Origin: UBA7398 sp964597305
Lineage (GTDB): Bacteria; Actinomycetota; Actinomycetes; Nanopelagicales; Nanopelagicaceae
Length of the DNA stretch: 16,950 nt
Reading direction: 5' to 3'
Assembly (NCBI GenBank): GCA_964597305.1
Contig: CAZQWU010000026.1
Span: 1-16,950, forward strand
Shown here: one piece after another, positions 7,214 through 12,995 of the stretch
How positions within the stretch are numbered: the first letter of the stretch is position 1
How the letters are laid out: every line of letters begins with the position of its first letter
Notes under the pieces: generated by a model
What the model saw: only the letters and a program-made list of their open reading frames with translations
Told to the model about the DNA's origin: nothing
Database searches by the model: none
Translations under genes and position numbers: made by a program

Positions 7214-8319
7214 CGTTTCTCCACTGTTGGGTAAACAACTTCACGCAAAATTAAGAGCAAAGCAGCTGCCATAGGAACGGCAAGTAATCCGCCTACCAAA
7301 CCAAAGAGCGAGGTTCCTAAGAGAGCAGAAAGAATTGTCACTAATCCAGGAATTGCCAAGGATCGACGCATTAAACGAGGGGTCAGTACATAGTTTTCTA
7401 GTTGTACATATATGACATAAGCGATCAATGCAATAAGCGCTGTTGTAACTGATTGCGTTAATGCAACTAAAGTCACGATTGCCATACCAAGAAAATGTCC
7501 TACAAGTGGAATCAAACCGCAGATGAAAACAATCATTCCTAAACCTGCCGAATAAGGAACGCCAACAATGGCACCCATCAACCAAATAAATATTCCAGCA
7601 ATGAGAGCAACCGTGATCTGGGTACCCACGAAGGCGCCAATTTGGGCGATGATCGCATCGGAGATTTTACTGACGCGCTCGCGACGGCTCGCAGGAATTA
7701 ATTTATAAGACTTTTCGATAATTTTTGGCAACGACGTAACAAAATACAAAGTCAAAATAAGGATCGTAACGCCAGTGAAGGCTCCCGAGATTACAGTCTT
7801 ACCAACACCGATAACACCACCAAAAGCCGATGCAGTGAATTGTCCATTCTGAATCAGTTCGCGTACTTTGACATCGAGATTATCAATAATTCCAAATTGG
7901 TCATTCAAATCTCGAATCACCGAATTATTTTTTAAATCATTAACAAGTTGTGGTGCGGCGTTGGCAAATGCGGTTGCTTGGTGAAAAAGTGGTGGAACGA
8001 CGATGGCAATAAAAGCCGCAAGTAAGAGCAAAAATAAAGTAATAAGAATTGAAACCGATGCGGTGCGTGAAAGACCGCGCCGGCGAAGTGCTTCTACGGC
8101 TGGGTTCATTCCTAGCGCAAGAAAGAGCGAGATGATGATGAGAATAAATACCTGACTAGCCGATGCCAATGCGCGGAGGAGTGTGAGCGCAATTAAGGCA
8201 CCAGCGGCTGCAAGAAATCCAAAATAGAAAGGATGACTGGTGTTGATCGGGGCGCCAGCGTTTCCGAAATTGCTGAGAGAACTGGGTTGCGAACTACTTT
8301 TCTTCTTAAAGATCGCCAT
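7210..8319 (-). CDS. AI-2E family transporter (PerM/TqsA-like membrane protein)
   Basis: This 369-residue polytopic membrane protein has the features of the AI-2E transporter family. Two closely spaced N-terminal spans are followed by a third, then a large soluble stretch (about residues 95-160), then a C-terminal block of at least four spans. That block contains the conserved G-L-I-P-L-V-G-H motif and the Y-x-x-V-Q-L-E-N-Y-V-L-T-P-R motif. The family includes exporters of autoinducer-2 and also Na+/H+ antiporter-like or permease proteins, so the substrate is open. The frame is open to 8364, but the ATG at 8319 is preferred because a TACAAT -10 box sits seven bases before it and the longer N-terminus has no family support. 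The gene diverges from the DUF4032 gene. Confidence 0.9.
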   Translation of the reverse strand: MAIFKKKSSSQPSSLSNFGNAGAPINTSHPFYFGFLAAAGALIALTLLRALASASQVFILIIISLFLALGMNPAVEALRRRGLSRTASVSILITLFLLLLAAFIAIVVPPLFHQATAFANAAPQLVNDLKNNSVIRDLNDQFGIIDNLDVKVRELIQNGQFTASAFGGVIGVGKTVISGAFTGVTILILTLYFVTSLPKIIEKSYKLIPASRRERVSKISDAIIAQIGAFVGTQITVALIAGIFIWLMGAIVGVPYSAGLGMIVFICGLIPLVGHFLGMAIVTLVALTQSVTTALIALIAYVIYVQLENYVLTPRLMRRSLAIPGLVTILSALLGTSLFGLVGGLLAVPMAAALLLILREVVYPTVEKR

Positions 8320-8326
8320 AAACACA

Positions 8327-8332
8327 ATTGTA
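8327..8332 (-). promoter_or_regulatory. -10 box for the AI-2E family gene (leaderless)
   Basis: TACAAT on the minus strand ends seven bases before the ATG at 8319. A TTACAT about 15 bases further upstream is a weak -35 candidate. This box argues against the longer start at 8364, which lies upstream of it. Confidence 0.55.
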
Positions 8333-8375
8333 GAGCCATTAATACAAATGTAACCTCCTCTCAATATTTATCAGC

Positions 8376-8381
8376 GAGAAT
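8376..8381 (+). promoter_or_regulatory. -10-like box for the DUF4032 gene
   Basis: GAGAAT ends six bases before the ATG at 8388. The first base departs from TANNNT, but the spacing matches the other leaderless starts nearby. No -35 was recognised. Confidence 0.4.
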
Positions 8382-8387
8382 ACGTGC

Positions 8388-9647
8388 ATGGCGTCAGAAG
8401 AGATGGCTCTCAATGCGGGCTTACGTATCACCGGTTTAGGTGAAGAGATTGGTGCGCTTGCATCAATGGCGTGGGCCTTGCCACTTGATCAATGGCCCGA
8501 AGATGATTCGCTCGCGGCGCAACGTGGTATCTCCCGCCACATTGTTCGATTAGTCAAAAGTTCGTTAGATGACAATGACATTTATGCAGTCAAAGAAACA
8601 GTAGAGGAGTTTGCTAACCGAGAATATGCAGCTCTACGAGAGTTAGTCCATCGAGGAGCACCGTCGGTTGCACCGGTTGCGGTGGTGCAAGGACGAAAAA
8701 ATTTGCAGAATGAAGATCTACCGTGCGCCTTAGTGACGAAATTTCTCCCTTATTCACAACCCTACCGCGTGATCTTAAGTAGCAATGTTTCGCCAACTGA
8801 TATCACTAATATGGCGAATGCGCTGGCCTTGCTATTAGTGCAACTCCATCTCTTAGGTTTCTGGTGGGGTGATTGCTCACTCTCCAATACGCTTTTCCGG
8901 CGCGATGCAGATAGTTTTGCGGCATATCTTGTTGACGCTGAAACCGGTGAATTCCAAGTTCAATTGAGCGAAGGCCAACGTGAACATGATCTTGATATCG
9001 CTCGATTTAATGTGGCAGCCGAGTTAGAGGATTTAAAAATCTCAGGAGTATTACATCCGGCAATAGACCCCATTCGATCAAGTGATCGCGTTATTCGTCG
9101 ATATCGCAGATTGTGGACCGCTCTTAAAGAACCGCAATATCTTGATCCAAAAGATCGGCATGCAGTTGAACGTGCGATGCGCTCACTTCAAGATCTTGGT
9201 TTTGCCGTTGAAGAGGTAGAAATAAAACTGGACGGTGATCGTCATCAACTTCGTTTTAAGCCAAAACTTGTCGAAGCGGGTTATCACAAACAACGTTTGT
9301 TAGCGCTCACCGGTATTGCGGCAGAAGAACTTCAGGCAAAGCGAATGCTTGCTTCTCTTGATCGATATCGATCTCGACTCGAACAGCCCGCGCCACCAAT
9401 GTCAGAAGTCGCGCAAGGTTGGGTAATTGATGTGTATCAAAAAGTCATTTCGGCAATTCCCGGGCAGTTACGCGGACGAGTTGAAGATGCCCAGATTTTT
9501 CACGAGGTTTTAGAACATCGTTGGTATCTAGGTGAAAAAGCGGGGAAAGATTTGGGTCTGGATTTTGCAACACAAAGTTATATGGAAACAGTACTTCCGC
9601 ACCGTACTGATTCTGGACCAGGAAATTTAACTGAAATTATTTCTTAA
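8388..9647 (+). CDS. DUF4032 protein with kinase-like fold
   Basis: This 419-residue protein matches the actinobacterial DUF4032 type by its overall layout. The N-terminal half resembles a small-molecule or lipopolysaccharide-kinase-like fold: an A-V-K-E strand with Lys69, a helix with Glu79, and a catalytic-loop-like W-W-G-D-C-S-L-S-N (residues 159-167), where Asp162 and Asn167 sit as in the HxD...N loop of kinases. A V-D-A-E-T-G-E (182-188) then stands where DFG is expected, with Asp183. The C-terminal half (about 200-400) is charged and helical and is probably the DUF4032 domain proper. There are no membrane spans. Whether it phosphorylates anything is unknown. An in-frame ATG five codons later is an alternative start, but 8388 fits the -10 spacing. 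It converges with the epimerase gene in an 11-base overlap. Confidence 0.82.
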   Translation: MASEEMALNAGLRITGLGEEIGALASMAWALPLDQWPEDDSLAAQRGISRHIVRLVKSSLDDNDIYAVKETVEEFANREYAALRELVHRGAPSVAPVAVVQGRKNLQNEDLPCALVTKFLPYSQPYRVILSSNVSPTDITNMANALALLLVQLHLLGFWWGDCSLSNTLFRRDADSFAAYLVDAETGEFQVQLSEGQREHDLDIARFNVAAELEDLKISGVLHPAIDPIRSSDRVIRRYRRLWTALKEPQYLDPKDRHAVERAMRSLQDLGFAVEEVEIKLDGDRHQLRFKPKLVEAGYHKQRLLALTGIAAEELQAKRMLASLDRYRSRLEQPAPPMSEVAQGWVIDVYQKVISAIPGQLRGRVEDAQIFHEVLEHRWYLGEKAGKDLGLDFATQSYMETVLPHRTDSGPGNLTEIIS

Positions 9648-10068
9648 CTTCAACCAATTCCACTAAAACTCCACCGCAGTCTTTGGGGTGGAGAAAATTA
9701 ACGGAACTTCCGGCAGTTCCTCGCTGTGCAGTCTCGTAGAGAACTCGAATACCGAGCGCGCGCGCTGCATCACAGGCGGCAACGACATCCTCAACTCGAT
9801 AGGCAATTTGTTGGACTCCAGCGCCTTTGGTTTCAAGGAATTTTGCAATAGTAGAGCTGCTATCGGTTGGCGCGAGAAGTTGTATGACTGAAGTTCCAAT
9901 CGAGATCATCGCTTCATCAACGCGTTGGCCCTCATTACGTTCACGGTGTGTCACAACAGCGCCAAAGTGAGACTGGTAATACTCAATCGCTTTATCGAGA
10001 TCGGCTACCGCAATTCCAATGTGATCTATGCCGACGATTCCAGGAATATGCTTACCTGCAACGTTCAC
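9637..10068 (-). CDS. mce: Methylmalonyl-CoA epimerase
   Basis: This enzyme interconverts (2R)- and (2S)-methylmalonyl-CoA, linking propionyl-CoA carboxylation to the B12-dependent mutase. It is a vicinal-oxygen-chelate fold protein. From a GTG start at 10068 it has 143 residues, the normal family size. The opening I-D-H-I-G-I-A-V (14-21) holds the first metal ligand His16. Gln63 is in I-Q-L-L, Glu137 is in V-E-L-V-E, and an F-L-H-P-K-D-C-G-G stretch (126-134) lies before it. The third ligand of the Propionibacterium enzyme is a histidine; here the motif reads G-V-Q-Q-I-A-Y-R-V and the equivalent residue is Gln87. The frame is open further to a GTG at 10134, but that would run 47 bases into the divergent meaB gene, so the shorter start is preferred. 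Confidence 0.9.
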   Translation of the reverse strand: MNVAGKHIPGIVGIDHIGIAVADLDKAIEYYQSHFGAVVTHRERNEGQRVDEAMISIGTSVIQLLAPTDSSSTIAKFLETKGAGVQQIAYRVEDVVAACDAARALGIRVLYETAQRGTAGSSVNFLHPKDCGGVLVELVEVKK

Positions 10069-10074
10069 ATGTCG

Positions 10075-10080
10075 TATCGT
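10075..10080 (+). promoter_or_regulatory. -10 box for the meaB gene (leaderless)
   Basis: TATCGT ends seven bases before the GTG at 10088. On the other strand CACGAT (10076-10081), seven bases before the epimerase GTG at 10068, overlaps it almost completely. Support is by spacing only; no -35 was assigned. Confidence 0.4.
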
Positions 10081-10087
10081 GTCAGGT

Positions 10088-10891
10088 GTGAGCGCAACAG
10101 ACAAACCCGCAACGCTGGATGAAGCCCTCCGCACCCTTCGATTATTAAAGAGTGATATTTCAGGTGCTGACCATCGAGCGATAGCAAAAGCAGCTTCACT
10201 CGTTGAAGATTTTCATTTCACGCTCGCACAAGTTCAGTCCGAACTTGGGGAGTGCGATATCCCGCCGATTGTTGGAATTACGGGTAGCCCCGGAGTAGGT
10301 AAATCGACAACGACAAATGCGCTCATCAATTATTTTCGTCAACAGAATCTTTCCGTAGGGATAATTGCAGTTGATCCATCGTCAGTGATAACCGGTGGAG
10401 CATTGCTCGGTGACCGAATTCGATTAACACAACATTTCTCGGATAAAAAAGTTTACATACGATCTTTGGCAACTCGTGGTGCGCTGGGTGGTTTATCTGG
10501 CGCTACCGATGCAGTTGTTGCAATTCTTGCAGTCGCGCAATTTGATGTCATCATCGTCGAAACAGTAGGCGTTGGCCAGAGTGAGATTGATGTTATGCGT
10601 CATGCCGATACTGTCGTTGTTTTGCTAGCGCCAGGTATGGGCGACAGCATTCAAGCGGCAAAAGCCGGTGTGATGGAGATAGGCGATATATATTTAGTAA
10701 ATAAATCTGATCGCGGAGGCGCTGATGAGGTAGCGCGAGAAGTCGAGCGCTCACTCTCTCTTTCGGCTAAAGATCCTCGGTGGAAACCACCGGTCATCAT
10801 TGGAGCGATGGAGAACGAGAGTGGAATCTCTGAACTTGCGTCAGCAATCTCACAACACATCGCTCACAAAGGAAAATCTCTCACCAACTAG
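10088..10891 (+). CDS. meaB: MeaB/ArgK-type G3E GTPase, methylmalonyl-CoA mutase chaperone, short form
   Basis: MeaB-type GTPases guard and reload the adenosylcobalamin cofactor of methylmalonyl-CoA mutase. From the GTG at 10088 the protein has 267 residues. Seen are the N-terminal helical lead-in with D-H-R-A-I-A-K-A (28-35), Walker A G-S-P-G-V-G-K-S-T (66-74), the V-D-P-S-S and G-G-A-L-L-G-D-R switch region (about 95-110), R-G-A-L-G-G-L-S (130-137), Walker B E-T-V-G-V-G-Q-S-E (158-166) and the base-specificity motif N-K-S-D (205-208). Relatives are about 320-335 residues and carry a further C-terminal arm of some 60 residues used for dimerisation. Here the protein ends about 13 residues after the G-I-S-E-L helix, and ybbN starts 17 bases later. 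An ATG at 10028 is in frame but would overlap the epimerase gene. The mutase is not in the window. Confidence 0.92.
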   Translation: MSATDKPATLDEALRTLRLLKSDISGADHRAIAKAASLVEDFHFTLAQVQSELGECDIPPIVGITGSPGVGKSTTTNALINYFRQQNLSVGIIAVDPSSVITGGALLGDRIRLTQHFSDKKVYIRSLATRGALGGLSGATDAVVAILAVAQFDVIIVETVGVGQSEIDVMRHADTVVVLLAPGMGDSIQAAKAGVMEIGDIYLVNKSDRGGADEVAREVERSLSLSAKDPRWKPPVIIGAMENESGISELASAISQHIAHKGKSLTN

Positions 10892-10896
10892 CGCGT

Positions 10897-10902
10897 TAGA
10901 AT
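10897..10902 (+). promoter_or_regulatory. -10 box for the thioredoxin/TPR gene (leaderless)
   Basis: TAGAAT ends six bases before the ATG at 10909, in the short gap after the meaB stop. It gives the thioredoxin/TPR gene and the downstream MFS gene their own promoter, in addition to any read-through from meaB. Confidence 0.55.
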
Positions 10903-10908
10903 CACGAT

Positions 10909-11796
10909 ATGAGTACTAATCTGCCTCGAAATTTCGGTCGAGCTTTTGATCTGAGTACTTTAAAACAACCGGCAACGCCCACAAATCCCAATAGCGTTGC
11001 GCGGGAAGTAACGCCACAGAATGTCATGGCTGATTTCGTGGCCCATTCAAAAACTGAACCGGTGGTACTCATCGCGTGGAGTTCGCGAATGCCTGAATCC
11101 AAAACGGTACTTACACATTTAGATGAGATCGCAGCTGCTGATAAATCCTGGCGACTAGGAAGCGTGAATCTCGATAAATACCCCGAATTGGCGCAGGCGT
11201 TGCAAATCCAAGCCGTTCCCTTTGCTCTCGCCCTGATTCAAGAACAAGGTGTGCCTCTTTTTGATGCCCCCCACCCCAAGGAACAGATTCGATTAGTGAT
11301 AACAAAAGTTTTGGAATTAGCTGCCCAAAAAGGGCTTACTGTCAAAGATAGTAATGGCACACCTTTGCCTGCCGAACCAATAATGGAACCTGAAGAGCAA
11401 GAAGCGATGTCGTCTTTAGAAAAAGGAGATTACGCGTCTGCTGCCGCTGCTTATAAGAAATGGTTAAGTCGAAAACCTGGCGAAACGTTGGCAAGTATCG
11501 GCCTTGCACAATGTGAATTAATGATACGAATTAAAGAACTTGATCCACAAACGGTTTTAGCAAACGCCGCAGCAGAACCTAATAATCTCTCGCTACAAAT
11601 AAATGCTGCTGATATTGAACTTGCGCATGGCAACCCGGAAGCCGCATTTCAACGCCTTATTAAATCGGTCAAGATTCTCACTGGCGATGAGAAAAAGCGG
11701 GCAAAAGAGCACCTGCTTACTCTCTTTACGCTGGTGGATCCCACCGATCCCGTCTTGATAAAAGCGCGTAGTGCGTTAGCGAGCGCGCTCTTTTGA
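10909..11796 (+). CDS. YbbN-like thioredoxin/TPR protein lacking the CxxC active site
   Basis: This 295-residue cytosolic protein has a thioredoxin-like domain (about residues 32-140) followed by tetratricopeptide-type helices (about 158-290), the domain order of the YbbN/CnoX co-chaperone family. In the thioredoxin domain the active-site position, after the strand V-V-L-I-A-W, reads S-S-R-M-P-E-S-K (58-65), so both cysteines of CxxC are replaced (Met61, Ser64). The conserved cis-Pro context A-V-P-F-A is kept (around 103-107). The only cysteine is in the C-terminal half, in A-Q-C-E-L. It should therefore work by binding, not by dithiol exchange. From memory, M. tuberculosis Rv1324 is a comparable protein lying close to its epimerase gene. 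The stop overlaps the TTG start of the MFS gene by four bases. Confidence 0.88.
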   Translation: MSTNLPRNFGRAFDLSTLKQPATPTNPNSVAREVTPQNVMADFVAHSKTEPVVLIAWSSRMPESKTVLTHLDEIAAADKSWRLGSVNLDKYPELAQALQIQAVPFALALIQEQGVPLFDAPHPKEQIRLVITKVLELAAQKGLTVKDSNGTPLPAEPIMEPEEQEAMSSLEKGDYASAAAAYKKWLSRKPGETLASIGLAQCELMIRIKELDPQTVLANAAAEPNNLSLQINAADIELAHGNPEAAFQRLIKSVKILTGDEKKRAKEHLLTLFTLVDPTDPVLIKARSALASALF

Positions 11797-12995
11797 AATC
11801 CGATACGCCACTAGGGACAAGTGAAAAATATCGCTTAGCATCACTATTTTTTCTCCTAGCGCTCGGTGCAATGAGTTTGGCACCACGCCTTCCTGACATC
11901 AAAGCAAACCTCAACATCCCCAATGGACAATTTGGAACTCTCGTTGGATCGGGGGCGCTGGGTGCATTAGTAAGTCAATTTATTGCTGGCCATATTGTTC
12001 ATCGATTTGGCGTAAGAAAACCGTTAACGTGGAGCGTCATTGTTTTATATTCCACATTAAGTTGGATGGTGCATATCCATTCACCACTGCTCTACTTTAT
12101 TGTCAATATCTGTAACGGTGCTTCGTGGTCGCTGTATCACATTTCAATCAACGCTCAAGGATTACATCGTCAAAAGTACAGTGAAAAACAAGTGTTACCC
12201 ATGATGCACGGACTGTGGACGACCGGAGCAATTACCACGATTATGGTGGCATTTCTCCTCGCCAATCACGTAGGCGTAGCTCTCCATATCAATACTCTCT
12301 GTGCAATAAATTTTGTGATTACCTTAATCATCATTTATTCATTGCGAGATCGTTTTATGTTAGGCGATGAGGATACGGATGAAGTTAATTTTGTATCCCT
12401 TCGCCACATGATTAAATCATTTAATATCAATTGGTTTGTCAGTATTGGATTTCTTTGCTCACTGATGCTTGAAGTGTCCCTCGGTGACTGGTCGACAATT
12501 TATACAAAAGAACGGCTCGACGTATCAAAATCAGTCGCAGTAATTCCGTATTTCTTTTTTATGCTCTCCATGGTTTTCGGTCGCCTTTACTTCAATCGAT
12601 TTCGCGCTCGGTGGTCTGAGCAAACCATGATTCGATACTTTCCATTATTAGGCGGAATTGGGTTTTTAATTCCGTATGTGATCACTCAATTCATTGCCGA
12701 TACACATAAAAATATCGCACTCATCCTTACCATTATTGGATTCATCTGTGGTGGGGTAGGAAGCTCATTCCTTGCCCCGCTCTACTTTGTCATCGTAGGA
12801 CGAAAGAGTGATAAACCAGGCGGCGTAGCCGTTGCAGAACTTGGCGCTCTTCAGCAGATATTAGGTTTTGGAATGCGCGTGATCATCGCTTGGGTTGCAC
12901 AAGTTTCATTGCCCATCGCACTTTATATTCCGGCAATTTTATTAATTATTTCTTCATTCTTTGCCCGAGTGGGAAGTCCGAATAAATCAGCCTGA
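11793..12995 (+). CDS. Major facilitator superfamily transporter
   Basis: This 400-residue integral membrane protein has about twelve hydrophobic spans. It opens with a span ending in A-P-R-L-P-D-I-K (around residues 29-36), then [13 protein letters not shown] and a motif-A-like H-R-F-G-V-R-K-P (about 70-77) between spans 2 and 3. A central charged loop rich in Asp and Glu (about 190-197) separates the two halves. The style recalls the YbjJ-like MFS group, whose substrates are mostly unknown; drug or sugar export is a guess and not claimed. It begins with TTG, whose bases overlap the stop of the preceding gene (TTGA), so translation is likely coupled. No in-frame ATG or GTG precedes the first span. 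The gene converges on aceE with a nine-base stop overlap. Confidence 0.9.
   Translation: MKSDTPLGTSEKYRLASLFFLLALGAMSLAPRLPDIKANLNIPNGQFGTLVGSGALGALVSQFIAGHIVHRFGVRKPLTWSVIVLYSTLSWMVHIHSPLLYFIVNICNGASWSLYHISINAQGLHRQKYSEKQVLPMMHGLWTTGAITTIMVAFLLANHVGVALHINTLCAINFVITLIIIYSLRDRFMLGDEDTDEVNFVSLRHMIKSFNINWFVSIGFLCSLMLEVSLGDWSTIYTKERLDVSKSVAVIPYFFFMLSMVFGRLYFNRFRARWSEQTMIRYFPLLGGIGFLIPYVITQFIADTHKNIALILTIIGFICGGVGSSFLAPLYFVIVGRKSDKPGGVAVAELGALQQILGFGMRVIIAWVAQVSLPIALYIPAILLIISSFFARVGSPNKSA

Noticed and set aside
8320..8364. Upstream ATG (8364) of the AI-2E family gene
   Set aside because: A TACAAT box lies between it and the ATG at 8319 at leaderless spacing, and the extra 15 residues do not look like a family N-terminus.
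10028..10134. Longest frames of meaB (ATG 10028) and the epimerase (GTG 10134), giving a 107-bp 5' overlap
   Set aside because: Only one can use its extension sensibly, and both extra N-termini lack family support. Starts at 10088 and 10068 give normal N-termini and match the -10 spacing, although 10134 has an AATAAT box six bases upstream and cannot be fully excluded.
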